This document shows, piece after piece, positions 39,200-48,941 of a stretch of DNA of 64,000 bases. Positions within the stretch are counted from its first letter, which is position 1, and every line of letters begins with the position of its first letter. A program made the translations under genes and the position numbers. Below the pieces are notes generated by a model. It saw nothing but the letters and a program-made list of their open reading frames with translations, was not told the DNA's origin and made no database searches. Origin of the DNA: Sphingobium xanthum (lineage in GTDB: Bacteria; Pseudomonadota; Alphaproteobacteria; Sphingomonadales; Sphingomonadaceae); NCBI RefSeq assembly GCF_019737615.1, contig NZ_JAHKKS010000011.1, positions 88,407 to 152,406 on the forward strand. The letters run 5' to 3'.

Positions 39200-39393
39200 C
39201 GGCCCGACACTCTGTCGCGCCGTCCGCCGGAACCTGACTGAACGCCGTCTTCAAGAGTTCTCAGGCGTTGCTCCAGCGCCAGGAGCCAGCGCCGCTGCTC
39301 TTCGGCCGGGTCACAGTCGGCAATGTAAGCGAGGATCCGCATGAAAGTCCTGGCCTTTTCCCGCGCTCTGGAGAGGCTCGTCAGCATAGGCAT
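39196..39393 (-). CDS. Small hypothetical protein in front of HxlR
   Basis: This 65-residue basic protein (MPMLTSLSRAREKARTFMRI) has an excellent ribosome site, AGGAGGC, eight bases before ATG 39393. Its stop overlaps the HxlR start. The middle part DPAEEQRRWLLALEQRLRTLEDG is a likely amphipathic helix. It could be a real translated leader for HxlR. I do not recognise a family. Confidence 0.5.
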   Translation of the reverse strand: MPMLTSLSRAREKARTFMRILAYIADCDPAEEQRRWLLALEQRLRTLEDGVQSGSGGRRDRVSGR

Positions 39394-39487
39394 GAAAATG
39401 CCTCCTGTTCGATTGCGACCGACATTCTGCGCGTCGCCGACGACGGCGAGTCGATAGCGGGGCCTGCCGCTGCATCATTTCCGGTCA

Positions 39488-42400
39488 TCACGAGGAAGCC
39501 TCGGGGACCGGCCGTTGCTCGCCCCGTTGCTCGCCAGTCCCTTCGACGCCACCGGGCGGCACGATGCGGAACCAGAGAGCATAAAGCGCCGGGAGAAACA
39601 CCAGCGTCAAAATCGTGCCGCCGAGCGTGCCGCCGATGAGCGTGATCGCCATCGAGCCCCAGAAGACCGAACTGATGAGAGGAACGAATGCCAGCACCGC
39701 GGCCAATGCCGTCAGGATGACGGGGCGCGAACGCTGGACTGTCGCCTCCACCACCGCGGTATATGGGTCCAACCCGTCCGCTATATTGTCGTGGATCTGC
39801 CCGATGAGGATGAGCGTGTTGCGCATCAATATTCCCGCAAGCGCAATGAGGCCCAGGATCGCATTGAAGCCGAAGGGCTGTCCGGTCAGCAGCAGGGTCG
39901 GAACGACGCCGATGAGGCCCAGCGGCGCGGTCAGCAGGACGATTGCCATGGCCGACAGGCTGCGGACCTGCAGGATGATGACGACCATCATCAGGACGAT
40001 CATGATGGGAAAGATCGGGGCAAGCGCCGCATTGGCCTTGCTTGCCTCCTCGATCGAGCCGCCCATATCGATGCGATAGCCGGTCGGCAGGCTCTGGATG
40101 ATCGGCTGCAGCTTCTCCAGCATGGCCGTCGAGACGTCGGGCGGCTGCAGGCCATCGGCGATATCGCCGCGTACGGTAATCGTGGGCACGCGGTCGCGGC
40201 GCTGAAGGATCGGCTCCTCCATCCGTACCTCGAGTCTGCCAATCTGACTGACGGGAACACGCTCGCCATTCCCCCCGGTGAGCGTGTAGTCTCCAATGCG
40301 AGCGGGATCGAGCCGGCTCGTGCCGGCGGACCGGACGACGATATCGACGGTCCGGATATCCTCCCGTGCCTGACTGACCGTGACTCCGCTCAGAAGGAAC
40401 TGCAGCTGCTCGGCGACGTCGCTCGAGGTGAGGCCCATTGCGCGCAAACGGTTCTGGTCGAGAACGAAGCGGAGCGCAGGTGCGCGCTCGCCCCAATCGG
40501 TGTTGACGGTCCGCATCATGGGATCGGCCTGCATCACCTTCTCGACACGGTCGGCGATGCCGCGGACGACTGCGAGATCGGGACCGTTGACGCGGAAGGC
40601 GACGGGGAAAGGTGACGGCGGGCCGAACACGAGCTGGGTCGCGCGAACACGCGCGGCAGGCGCGAGACCTTCCGATACGGCTTGCCGCAGACGCAGTTTC
40701 AGCGCGTCGCGATCGGCTTCTTCATCAGTCCGCACGACGATCTTGGCGAAGGAGGGATCGGGCAGTTCAGGGGAGAGCGGCATATAGAAGCGCGGAGCGC
40801 CCTGACCCACATAGGTCGTGACGATTCTGGACTCAGCCTGCTTGCGCAGCCAGGTTTCCACTTCTCGCGCGGCCTCGCTCGTACGACCTATCGCGGTGCC
40901 TTTGGGCATCTGTACTTCGACCAGGAGCTCAGGCCGGTCGGATGTCGGGAAGAATTGCTTCTTGACCGGGCCCATGCCGACCCCGGCGATCAGAAATGCG
41001 CCGAGTGTAGCCCAGGCCACCAGCTTCTTGCGCCGCACGGCCCAGGCGATGAACGCGCGAACCCGTTCGTAGCGTGGGGTCTGGTAAATTGCCGCGTGGC
41101 CGCCCTCGACAGGCTTGATCGCCGGCAGCATCTTCACGCCCATATAGGGCGTGAAGATGACCGCCACGAACCAGGAAGCGATCAGCGCGAAGCCGACGAC
41201 CCAGAAGATGTTGCCGGCATATTCACCGGCCGTCGATTGCGCGAAACCGACCGGCATCAGGCCTATGACGGTGACGAGAGTGCCCGCGAGCATAGGCGCC
41301 GCGGTATGGCTCCACGCATAGGCCGATGCGCGGATGCGGTCGTAGCCCTCCTCCATTTTCACCACCATCATCTCGATGGCGATGATCGCATCATCGACCA
41401 GCAGCCCCAGTGCGAGAATGAGGGCGCCGAGCGTGATGCGATCGAACACGCGGTCTGTCGCCCACATGATGACCAGGACGACGGCAAGCGTCAGTGGCAC
41501 AGCGGCGGCGACCACGATCCCGACACGCCAGCCCAGGCTGACGAGGCTGACGATCATCACGATCGCCAGCGCCTCCAGGAACGTGTGCATGAACTGGTCG
41601 ACGGCCTCGCTGATGTTGACCGACTGGTCGGTCACGCCGCTCAGCGTCATGCCCAGCGGGAGTTCGTCACGGATCTTGTCGATCTCGGCATTCATCGCTT
41701 TGCCCAGGTCGAGGCCATTCCAGCCTTCACGCATGACGATGTTGAGCAGCAGTGCAGGTTCGCCCTCGCTACGGATCAGGAACGAGGCGGGGTCCTCATA
41801 GCCGCGATCCACCTTCGCGATCTCCGAGAGGCGCTGGGTATTGCCGTTCACGATGATCGGCAGGTCACGGATCTTCGACAAGTCGTCGAATGCGCCGTCG
41901 AGGCGCACGACGACCTGCTGCGCCTTGGTCTCGATCGAGCCTGCCGGCGTGATGAGATTCTGCCTGGCAAGCGCCTCGAAGATCGCGCGCGGAGAAACGC
42001 CGAGCGTGGTCAGCCGTTCTTGCGCAAATTCAACGTAGATGCGCTCGGGCCGCTCGCCCAGAATCTTGATCTTGTCCACTCCGGGGACATGCAGCAGCCG
42101 TTGCCGCAGGCGCTCGGCTTCGCGTGCGAGGTTGCGCTGCGGCTCGCCCTTGGCCTTGAGCGCGAAAAGAGCGAAGCTGACGTCCCCATATTCGTCGTCC
42201 AGAAACGGCCCGACAACGCCGCGGGGGAGATTGCGCGCTTCATCCGACATCTTCTTGCGCGCCTGATAGAATTGTTCCGGCACTTCGGGCGGCGGCGTCT
42301 GGTCCCGCAATGTCAGGGTGGTGAAGGCAAGTCCCGGCCGTGTGAATGTGTCACTGCGATCGTACCAGCGCAACTCCTGAAGGCGCTTCTCAAGCGGTTC

Positions 42401-42622
42401 CGCGACCTGATCCTGCATCTCCTGCGCGGTTGCGCCTGGCCAGGCTGTGACGATGGTCATCACCTTGACGGTGAAGTTCGGGTCTTCCGCCCGGCCAAGT
42501 TTCAGGAAAGCGAACGTTCCGGCCAGGATGATCGCAATCAGGAAGAACAGGGTTACGGACCTCTCGCGAACGGAGAGCGCGGATAGATTGAAGCGCCCGG
42601 TTTCCTTCGACGAGCCACTCAT
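39488..42622 (-). CDS. RND efflux permease (AcrB family)
   Basis: This 1044-residue resistance-nodulation-division pump has twelve transmembrane segments and two large periplasmic loops. The TM4 proton-relay region is LGALILALGLLVDDAIIAIEMMVVKMEEG. SNANALAP-like KANAALAPIFPIMIV and GLIALAGILMRNTLILIGQ complete the pattern. MMRTVNTDWGERAPALRFVLD is close to MexF/CzcA-like multidrug pumps in sphingomonads. Its ATG overlaps the adaptor gene stop by 4 bases. It acts in the inner membrane with the adaptor and the outer-membrane channel gene at 44.5 kb. Confidence 0.95.
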   Translation of the reverse strand: MSGSSKETGRFNLSALSVRERSVTLFFLIAIILAGTFAFLKLGRAEDPNFTVKVMTIVTAWPGATAQEMQDQVAEPLEKRLQELRWYDRSDTFTRPGLAFTTLTLRDQTPPPEVPEQFYQARKKMSDEARNLPRGVVGPFLDDEYGDVSFALFALKAKGEPQRNLAREAERLRQRLLHVPGVDKIKILGERPERIYVEFAQERLTTLGVSPRAIFEALARQNLITPAGSIETKAQQVVVRLDGAFDDLSKIRDLPIIVNGNTQRLSEIAKVDRGYEDPASFLIRSEGEPALLLNIVMREGWNGLDLGKAMNAEIDKIRDELPLGMTLSGVTDQSVNISEAVDQFMHTFLEALAIVMIVSLVSLGWRVGIVVAAAVPLTLAVVLVIMWATDRVFDRITLGALILALGLLVDDAIIAIEMMVVKMEEGYDRIRASAYAWSHTAAPMLAGTLVTVIGLMPVGFAQSTAGEYAGNIFWVVGFALIASWFVAVIFTPYMGVKMLPAIKPVEGGHAAIYQTPRYERVRAFIAWAVRRKKLVAWATLGAFLIAGVGMGPVKKQFFPTSDRPELLVEVQMPKGTAIGRTSEAAREVETWLRKQAESRIVTTYVGQGAPRFYMPLSPELPDPSFAKIVVRTDEEADRDALKLRLRQAVSEGLAPAARVRATQLVFGPPSPFPVAFRVNGPDLAVVRGIADRVEKVMQADPMMRTVNTDWGERAPALRFVLDQNRLRAMGLTSSDVAEQLQFLLSGVTVSQAREDIRTVDIVVRSAGTSRLDPARIGDYTLTGGNGERVPVSQIGRLEVRMEEPILQRRDRVPTITVRGDIADGLQPPDVSTAMLEKLQPIIQSLPTGYRIDMGGSIEEASKANAALAPIFPIMIVLMMVVIILQVRSLSAMAIVLLTAPLGLIGVVPTLLLTGQPFGFNAILGLIALAGILMRNTLILIGQIHDNIADGLDPYTAVVEATVQRSRPVILTALAAVLAFVPLISSVFWGSMAITLIGGTLGGTILTLVFLPALYALWFRIVPPGGVEGTGEQRGEQRPVPEASS

Positions 42623-43689
42623 GGCGCGGCCACCCGGACGGCCTGGCCTTCGTGCAGCATATGCGCGCCCATCGCCACGATACGATCACGAGGGTTCAAC
42701 CCGCCGGTGATCGTCGCGGTTTCCTCGCCCAGCGCTGAAATTCCAACCGGGCGCCACGTGACTTTCGGTTGAGCGCCGCTCCCGACCACCCAAACGCCTG
42801 GCCCCTTGCCGACATCACGGATTGCACCGAGCGGCACCTGCGTTGCGGCACGATCGCCTGGCAGGGTCAGAGCAAGAGTAACCGTGGATCCCAAAGGCGC
42901 TTGGGCGGCAGCGCCGCTCAGGACGTAGCGCGCTTCGAAGGTCCGCGAAGCGGGGTTGGCGGCGTCCGAAAGCTGGCGGAGCTTGGCGCTGCCGGTCGAA
43001 CCTCCATAGGTCCGCGCATGTGCGGCGGATCCGAGCGCGGGGCGCAGGTTCTCCGGCAACTGGACCAGCGCTTCTCGCGGCCCCGAACGGGCAACGCGAA
43101 CGACGATCTGACCAGCGCTCACGACTTGACCCGGTTCGGCCAGGGTCTCGACGACAACACCGTCGGCATCCGCGATCAGCAGAGCATAATGCTGCTGATT
43201 GCGCGCCACATTTGCCTGAGCTTCGGCCGCAGACAGTTGAGCGCGCGCTGCATCTGCCGCCGCCTTGGCCTGGTCATAGGCGGACGCTGACACGGCGCCC
43301 GCGCCGACCAGGTCGCGGAGCCGCCTTTCGTCTGCAGCCGTCTGCAGGGCTCGTGCCCGTGCGGCTTCGGCCGTGCCGACCGTCGCGCGAGTGGCCAGCG
43401 ACAAATCGGTCTGATCAATCCGCATAAGCGGCTGCCCCCGACGGACGCTGTCGCCGGCGCTAACGAGCCGCTCCAGAATCTTGCCCCCCACACGGAAGCC
43501 GAGATCGCTTTGGACCCGGGCCGCGATGACTCCCGTAAACTCACGGTTGGTCAGGCTCAGGCTTGCGGGTGTGAGCACCCGGACAAGCGGCGCCTTCGTG
43601 CGCGGATCGACGTCTGGGTTCTGGCAAGCGGCCAGGGGAAGGCAGAGCGCCAGGGCTGCACGCCCGAACTTGTAACGACGACTCGACAC
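42619..43689 (-). CDS. RND efflux periplasmic adaptor
   Basis: This 356-residue membrane-fusion protein has a lipoprotein signal (lipobox LAAC, Cys about residue 23), a barrel-sandwich domain (VQSDLGFRVGGKILERLVSAGDSVRRGQPLMRID), an alpha hairpin (AARARALQTAADERRLRDLVGAG) and the second lipoyl half (ADADGVVVETLAEPGQVVSAGQ). GTG 43689 is preferred over the in-frame TTG 43704 because GGAGG stands between them, nine bases before GTG. It is first in the operon with the permease. Confidence 0.92.
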   Translation of the reverse strand: MSSRRYKFGRAALALCLPLAACQNPDVDPRTKAPLVRVLTPASLSLTNREFTGVIAARVQSDLGFRVGGKILERLVSAGDSVRRGQPLMRIDQTDLSLATRATVGTAEAARARALQTAADERRLRDLVGAGAVSASAYDQAKAAADAARAQLSAAEAQANVARNQQHYALLIADADGVVVETLAEPGQVVSAGQIVVRVARSGPREALVQLPENLRPALGSAAHARTYGGSTGSAKLRQLSDAANPASRTFEARYVLSGAAAQAPLGSTVTLALTLPGDRAATQVPLGAIRDVGKGPGVWVVGSGAQPKVTWRPVGISALGEETATITGGLNPRDRIVAMGAHMLHEGQAVRVAAP

Positions 43690-43727
43690 GGTGTGATCCT
43701 CCAACTTTGAAGGATCATCTGTTTCCT

Positions 43728-43753
43728 TGTGACCAAATTGTCAATACGTCACA
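43728..43753 (-). promoter_or_regulatory. TetR operator and promoter of RND adaptor-permease operon
   Basis: TGTGAC-N14-GTCACA is a perfect inverted repeat. On the minus strand it overlaps a TTGACA -35 element (43739-43744). The same arrangement stands before the outer-membrane channel gene (44412-44437). It lies between the tetR stop and the adaptor start, so the adaptor-permease operon has its own TetR-controlled promoter. Confidence 0.7.
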
Positions 43754-43759
43754 TGCAAA

Positions 43760-44383
43760 TCAGGGGGCGAGGCTTCGCAGAATGAGGTTCGCGACCTCCA
43801 CCGGAGCGTCTGGAAGAAGGTCGAGATTCCGTTCCAGATGAAGCGGATCGATAAACGGCATCATTGCGTAAAAGATGGCCCTGCAAGCCTCGTCAATTGG
43901 AGTTTTGCGCTCAAATTCGCCACTTTCCCGCCCATTCCGGACGATCTCCAGGAGCATCGCCTTGAGGGCTTCTTTGTAAGCTGTTGAAGAGTTCCATTGT
44001 TCCGAAGCCGAATGCGCGGCGATGTCGTAAATTTTCCGGTCCTGGAAAAATAGTTCGACGCTCAATGTCGTTAAACTCTTGAACATCCTTCGAAACTGTT
44101 CGGCAGAACTGCCCCCTTCGTCGATGGCTAACCGGGTTTCCGCAATGATTTTTTCAAGACGTGAGCTACAGATTGCTTCGCCTATTGCCTGTTTGGATTC
44201 GAAAAAGCGGTAAATATAGGCTTTGGAGAAACCGATCTCGCGCGCGAGATCCGCAACGGTCGTCTTTGCATAGCCGTAGCGCGCGAAGCATTCGTTTGCA
44301 GCTTCAACGATCTGATCGCGAACCGCGTGTTCGGCCGGGCCGCGAGCGGTGGTGGAGGGAACTGGTTCTTTCATATCGGTCAT
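43760..44383 (-). CDS. TetR/AcrR family repressor of the efflux system
   Basis: This 207-residue regulator has the TetR DNA-binding domain (residues about 20-66): IVEAANECFARYGYAKTTVADLAREIGFSKAYIYRFFESKQAIGEAI. The C-terminal ligand domain is variable (LFFQDRKIYDIAAHSASEQWN). It sits between the adaptor-permease operon and the divergent channel gene, and palindromes of one type stand at both promoters, so it very likely represses both and itself. Confidence 0.92.
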   Translation of the reverse strand: MTDMKEPVPSTTARGPAEHAVRDQIVEAANECFARYGYAKTTVADLAREIGFSKAYIYRFFESKQAIGEAICSSRLEKIIAETRLAIDEGGSSAEQFRRMFKSLTTLSVELFFQDRKIYDIAAHSASEQWNSSTAYKEALKAMLLEIVRNGRESGEFERKTPIDEACRAIFYAMMPFIDPLHLERNLDLLPDAPVEVANLILRSLAP

Positions 44384-44402
44384 ATAGCGGCCTATCGCAG
44401 GA

Positions 44403-44437
44403 TTGACAAATAGTGACTGTTATGATTATTGGTCACT
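44403..44437 (+). promoter_or_regulatory. Promoter with TetR operator of outer-membrane channel gene
   Basis: TTGACA (44403-44408), a 17-base spacer and TTATTG (44426-44431) form a good sigma-70-type promoter. Across it lies the inverted repeat AGTGAC-N14-GTCACT (44412-44417 / 44432-44437), the same N14 architecture as at 43728. It also covers the divergent tetR upstream region, so autoregulation is expected. Confidence 0.75.
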
Positions 44438-44467
44438 CAAATATGTGAATGAACGGAACCCTTGACC

Positions 44468-45931
44468 ATGCGTCTGCAAACCGCCGCACCGCTTACGCTT
44501 TTCGCATTGTTGATGGCCGGTTGTTCGGTGGGCCCTCGCTACACGAGGCCAGCGCTGACAACACCTTCGACCTTTGTGTCCGGTGCTATGGTCGAGGCGC
44601 GATCTCCGAACATGCCGAGCGCCGACCTCGTTGACTGGTGGCGGTCTTTCGATGACCCGCTCCTCACGAGCCTCGTGGAGCGGGCGCTGGCCGAGAATCT
44701 TGATCTCCAGCAGGCCATCGCCAGGGTGTCCCAGGCTCGTGCTGCCCTTAAGGGGGCCAATGCCGCCCTGCTGCCGTCCGGTCAGCTAAGCGGACAAGCT
44801 GGAGAAGCCTATCAATCACTTGAGACGCCGATCGGTCGGATCGGCAGTGCTTTCCCACAATTTGAGCGATCCACCGACCTTTTTCAGCTCGACCTCGGGG
44901 CGAGCTGGGAACTGGATCTATTCGGCGGGCGGGACGCGGCCCGCGACGCGGCAAGGGCGGAATGGCAGGCCTCGGCCGCAGGCGCTGTGGCCGCCAGACT
45001 GGCCGTGGCGGCCCAGGTCGCTGACACTTATATCCAGCTGCGTACGCTGCAGGCCCGATTCGAGATCGCCAAGGCACAAACCGAAACCCAGCAGCAGCTG
45101 AGGGACCTGGTGGCGCTGCAATTCAGCAAGGGCGTTGCCGCCGAATTGCAGCTCAGGCAGGCGGAGGGGGCGTTGGCGCAGATGCGCAGTGCCTTGCCCG
45201 CGTTGCAGAACCAGATCGACATGGCGATGTTCGCGCTCGATGTGCTGATCGGCACCCAACCCGGAACGATGCGTCCTGAACTCGCGGCGGGATCAGCCAT
45301 TCCCGCACCGCCGGCGATCTCGACCGCGGGCGGTCCGGTCGAATTGCTGCGCAGGCGCCCCGACATCATTGCCGCCGAGCGTAAGCTGGCGGCCACGAAC
45401 GCGCAGATCGGCGTCACCATGTCGGAATATTATCCGAAATTTTCCCTCACGGGCCTCCTCGGAACGGCCACCACATCTGCAGGAAGCCTGTTCTCGGGCA
45501 ATGCGACCCAGGCGAGCGGCTTCCTGGGGCTACGCTGGAGGCTTTTCGATTTTGGGCGCGTGGATGCGGAGATCAAGGCGGCGCGTGGCCGCTCCGCGGA
45601 GGCTCTGGCCGCCTATCGTCAGGTTGTTCTGCGCGCATCGCAGGATGTGGAAAACGCCTTTTCGACATTGGTCCAGCAAGAAGCTCGCGCATTGGTGCTC
45701 AAGCAGGGCGAAGAGTCCCTGCTTCGCGCCCAGCAAGCGTCGCTCGCGGCCTATAAGGGTGGCGCCGTCAGCCTGATAGAGGTCCTGGATGCCGACCGGA
45801 GGCTGCTCGAAACGCGCGACAGCGCCATAGAGGCGCGTGCTGCGGCGAGCCGAGGCGCTGTCGCGTCTTTCCGCGCGCTGGGCGGAGGATGGTCGCCGAG
45901 CGCGATGCCAGCGGTCGGGCAAGGCTCATGA
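44468..45931 (+). CDS. Outer-membrane efflux channel (NodT/OprM family)
   Basis: This 487-residue lipoprotein has the lipobox LMAGC (Cys about residue 19) and then SVGPRYTRPALTTPSTF, the typical start of NodT-type outer-membrane factors. DWWRSFDDPLLTSLVERALAENLDLQQA opens the first repeat of the alpha-helical tunnel, and the second repeat has LLRRRPDIIAAERKLAATNAQIGVTMSEYYPKFSLTG. ATG 44468 was used rather than TTG 44462. It pairs with the adaptor-permease operon on the other side of tetR. Confidence 0.94.
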   Translation: MRLQTAAPLTLFALLMAGCSVGPRYTRPALTTPSTFVSGAMVEARSPNMPSADLVDWWRSFDDPLLTSLVERALAENLDLQQAIARVSQARAALKGANAALLPSGQLSGQAGEAYQSLETPIGRIGSAFPQFERSTDLFQLDLGASWELDLFGGRDAARDAARAEWQASAAGAVAARLAVAAQVADTYIQLRTLQARFEIAKAQTETQQQLRDLVALQFSKGVAAELQLRQAEGALAQMRSALPALQNQIDMAMFALDVLIGTQPGTMRPELAAGSAIPAPPAISTAGGPVELLRRRPDIIAAERKLAATNAQIGVTMSEYYPKFSLTGLLGTATTSAGSLFSGNATQASGFLGLRWRLFDFGRVDAEIKAARGRSAEALAAYRQVVLRASQDVENAFSTLVQQEARALVLKQGEESLLRAQQASLAAYKGGAVSLIEVLDADRRLLETRDSAIEARAAASRGAVASFRALGGGWSPSAMPAVGQGS

Positions 45932-46173
45932 TCGTGCCGTGAACAGCAGGCCGGTTCGCCGGGGTTGATCCACTTTGCAGAAAGTCATCGCGCCGACCAA
46001 ATATGTTTGGCGGGCCGGCGGAGCATTGGGAAACAGACATATTCCGCCTCCAGGCTGACCGGGCTTCACGTTACAGGTCAACGCCTGCTCGTTTCCGTCC
46101 AAGTCGGCGTCTGATTGATCGGCTATGCGTTGGCGACTTTCATGCCTGGCCTGAAAAATGTGGAGATTGATCG

Positions 46174-47775
46174 ATGCGAGGAGGGGTTCTGACGTCTTGT
46201 GGCGGCGCGCTGGCGATTGGCTTGCTGATGTCGTCGCCGGCTCAGGCGCGCAGTTGCAGTGATTTGGTGGCGACAGCCCTGGCCGATGCCGAGATCACGT
46301 CAGCAACATTGCAGGCGGCCGGCTCCTTCGACCTTCCGCCGGACATGGGACCTGCGCGAAAGGTGAACTTGCCGGCCTTCTGCCGGGTCCGGGGCGTGCT
46401 GCGTCCCTCCGCCGATTCCCACATCGCGTTCGAAGTCTGGTTGCCGGAAGATTGGAACGGCCGCTTTCACGGCGTGGGTAATGGCGGATATGCCGGCACG
46501 ATCCCATATTCCGGCATGGAGTCGGCATTGCAGAGCGGGCTCGCCGTCGCGGCGAGCGACACGGGCCATAGCGGCGGGGTGACGGATGCCAGCTGGGCGC
46601 TGGACCACCCGGAGAAGGTCGTCGATTTCGGCTGGCGAGCAGTGCATGGCACAGCTGTCGCCGGAAAGGCGCTTGCAAAAGCCTATTATGGATCAGCTCC
46701 CAGGAAGTCCTACTTCGTCTCGTGCTCAAATGGCGGGCGCCAGGGACTGATGGAAGCTCAGCGCTTTCCCGATGATTATGACGGCATCATCGCCGGCGCG
46801 CCGGCTTATAACTGGACGAGGCTCTTCACTGGCTTCGTTTGGAACGCCCAATGGCTGTCGAGGGCAGGAGCCTCGATCTCCGCGGCCAAGGCGCCGGCGC
46901 TCGCTCAGGCCGTTCTGGGGCAATGCGACAAGCTCGATGGTGTTGTCGATGGGCTCGTTTCAAACCCGAACATGTGCCGCTTCGATCCGGTTGTTCTGCG
47001 ATGCACGGGCGCGGAGACGGATGCCTGCCTGACGGACCCGCAGCTCGAGGCGCTGCGTGCCGTCTATCGGGGACCCCATAACCCGAAGGGTGAGCAGATC
47101 TATTTCGGCTTCCCCCCCGGAGGCGAGTTCGTCCCCGGTTCGGCGGGATGGGATTTGTGGATTTTCGGACCGTCTCCCGGCACGAGCATCCAGAATGCCT
47201 TCGGCAGCAATTTCATCAAATATGTGGTGGGAGCCCCACAGTCCGATGTGGCGGGTTTTGACTTCGGGAAGGACTTCGACGCGCTGCACGCAGGTCTTGC
47301 GGGCACATTGAATGCGACGGATCCCGATCTTTCCCGCTTCGCCGCGCGGGGCGGCAAATTGATCCTCTGGCACGGCTGGTCCGACGCGGCCATTCCCGCG
47401 CAGGGGACGATCGCTTATCAGGATGACGTCGCGAGCAAGATGGGCGCGGATCGCGCCGCCTCATTCGTGCGGACCTTCCTGGCGCCTGGCATGCATCATT
47501 GCGCCGCCGGGGCGGGGCCGAGCGAATTTGGCCAGAACGGGCCGGAGCCAGGTCAGGACGATCCCGCGACGAGTCTCACCGCAGCGCTGCACGCCTGGGT
47601 CGAGGACGGGCGAGCGCCCGAGCAAGTCGTCGCGCGACAAATGCCTCTGCCGGGCCAGCCGCAGGACCAGGCTCTTCGCACCGGACTGCTATGTGCCTAC
47701 CCTCAGCGTGCTGTGCTCAAGCCCGGCGGTGACCCATTGCAGGCGGACAGTTATCGATGCACCGCTTCAAAATAG
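46174..47775 (+). CDS. Tannase/feruloyl esterase family hydrolase
   Basis: This 533-residue secreted alpha/beta hydrolase has a signal peptide ([25 protein letters not shown]) and the CS-D-HC motif of the tannase family: Ser in [11 protein letters not shown] near residue 188, Asp in [11 protein letters not shown] near residue 403, His in GMHHCAAG near residue 446, with Cys residues beside Ser and His that bridge the triad. It likely frees phenolic acids from plant esters. The ribosome site is GTGGAG. It stands alone downstream of the efflux genes. Confidence 0.93.
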   Translation: MRGGVLTSCGGALAIGLLMSSPAQARSCSDLVATALADAEITSATLQAAGSFDLPPDMGPARKVNLPAFCRVRGVLRPSADSHIAFEVWLPEDWNGRFHGVGNGGYAGTIPYSGMESALQSGLAVAASDTGHSGGVTDASWALDHPEKVVDFGWRAVHGTAVAGKALAKAYYGSAPRKSYFVSCSNGGRQGLMEAQRFPDDYDGIIAGAPAYNWTRLFTGFVWNAQWLSRAGASISAAKAPALAQAVLGQCDKLDGVVDGLVSNPNMCRFDPVVLRCTGAETDACLTDPQLEALRAVYRGPHNPKGEQIYFGFPPGGEFVPGSAGWDLWIFGPSPGTSIQNAFGSNFIKYVVGAPQSDVAGFDFGKDFDALHAGLAGTLNATDPDLSRFAARGGKLILWHGWSDAAIPAQGTIAYQDDVASKMGADRAASFVRTFLAPGMHHCAAGAGPSEFGQNGPEPGQDDPATSLTAALHAWVEDGRAPEQVVARQMPLPGQPQDQALRTGLLCAYPQRAVLKPGGDPLQADSYRCTASK

Positions 47776-47943
47776 GGCTTCGCGTGGCGCCGGTCAGGAT
47801 GACGTCGCCTGTACCGCCCGAACCGATCGGCATTTGCCGTCGATGAATGTCGCTTATGTCCAATAAATCAATCCGCGCTTCGGCTAAGGCCGCATCGCGA
47901 CCCGAAGGGCTCTTGGTCGAATGACCTGGAGATCTTCCACTTT

Positions 47944-47979
47944 CTAGCCCGCCCGGCATGCCGCGCGGGCTAGTTTTTT
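47944..47979 (+). terminator. Intrinsic terminator downstream of tannase
   Basis: CTAGCCCGC (47944-47952) and GCGGGCTAG (47965-47973) form a perfect 9-base-pair stem followed by TTTTTT. It is about 170 bases after the tannase stop and before the end of the minus-strand gene at 48028. The region between holds no ORF. Confidence 0.88.
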
Positions 47980-48027
47980 GGCAGAAATACGGGACTCTCC
48001 GCGCGACCGGGCGACGGCGGGCGCCGC

Positions 48028-48471
48028 TCAGAAGCGGACGCTGAGCGCTTCGTTCAGGGGCAGCGCCGTCCACTGGGCCGTTAGCTCATCGAGGCGGCTG
48101 CGAATGGCGTCGATATCGTCTGTCGAAATCGGCGCGACGCCATGGTTGCGGGCGGCACAGGCATGCTCGTAGGTCGCGAGAAGGTCCGCCGTGGCTACAC
48201 GGCCACCCCACATCTCGGCCTGAAATGTCTCGACGAGGCGCTCGATGGCTTCTTCGCTGTCGCCGCCCGCAACGGCGAAAGTCGCCGTCGCGCCATCCGC
48301 CACGAGCGACAGGAAGCCGCGATGGGCGAGCACGCTTTCCACCGCATAATGCACCATGTCGTGCGGGATGATGCCCTGCTTGGGGCAAGCGATCGTTTCC
48401 GGCACACCGTCGCCGCGGACGATCGTCAGGTCGTCGGTCTTGCCGTTGCGCTTGACGAAGGTGAGTTCCAT
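48028..48471 (-). CDS. Hypothetical protein
   Basis: This 147-residue cytoplasmic protein begins MELTFVKRNGKTDDLTIVRGDG, then CPKQGIIPHDMVHYAVESVL and AEMWGGRVATADLLATYEHAC. The HDMVHYAVE segment resembles small uncharacterised proteins of proteobacteria. No catalytic motif is certain. It may be the first gene of a unit with the metallopeptidase and htpX genes, but it is transcribed after them. Function is unknown. Confidence 0.7.
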   Translation of the reverse strand: MELTFVKRNGKTDDLTIVRGDGVPETIACPKQGIIPHDMVHYAVESVLAHRGFLSLVADGATATFAVAGGDSEEAIERLVETFQAEMWGGRVATADLLATYEHACAARNHGVAPISTDDIDAIRSRLDELTAQWTALPLNEALSVRF

Positions 48472-48529
48472 GCGGCCGCTCTATCCAGCCGGGCAGTGGA
48501 TTTCCAGCCTTGCGGCGCGACGGGACCGG

Positions 48530-48928
48530 TCAGCCCTGGCGGCCCATCTCTTCCTCGATGGCGTGCATGTCGTCATCCGAGAAGCCGAAATGGTGACCCA
48601 CCTCATGGACGATGACGTGCATGATAAGCGCATCGAGCGGGACGCCGGTTTCGACCCATTCGTCGAGCAGCGGGCGGCGATAGAGCTTGATCACGGGCGG
48701 CAGGTCGCCGGAGGACCAGACGCTCTGCTCGGTGAGCGCGCGGCCATGATAGACGCCGCTCAGCTCCCACGCATCCTCAATGCCGAGATCGGCAAGGACA
48801 TGCTCGTCGGCGAAATCCTCGATCTGGATGGCGATGCCGTCGAGATGCTGGCGAAAGAGCAGCGGCATGGCGGCGATCGCTTGCCGCGCCAGCCGCTCGA
48901 TCGTTTCCGTGTCGGGCGCGTGGACCAT
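48530..48928 (-). CDS. Metallopeptidase family protein (zinicin-like)
   Basis: This 132-residue protein has the HExxH motif in VHEVGHHFGFSDDDM near residue 110 and the DLPPVIKLYRRPLLDEW segment of the zinicin-like (DUF1025) metallopeptidases. The ATG at 48928 is 13 bases after the htpX stop, so it is cotranscribed with htpX. It has no signal peptide. Substrate is unknown. Confidence 0.85.
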   Translation of the reverse strand: MVHAPDTETIERLARQAIAAMPLLFRQHLDGIAIQIEDFADEHVLADLGIEDAWELSGVYHGRALTEQSVWSSGDLPPVIKLYRRPLLDEWVETGVPLDALIMHVIVHEVGHHFGFSDDDMHAIEEEMGRQG

Positions 48929-48941
48929 GACGATCGGGCGC

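Noticed and set aside
40682..42586. Long plus-strand open frame opposite the RND permease
   Set aside because: Shadow frame; the minus-strand permease has complete family motifs.
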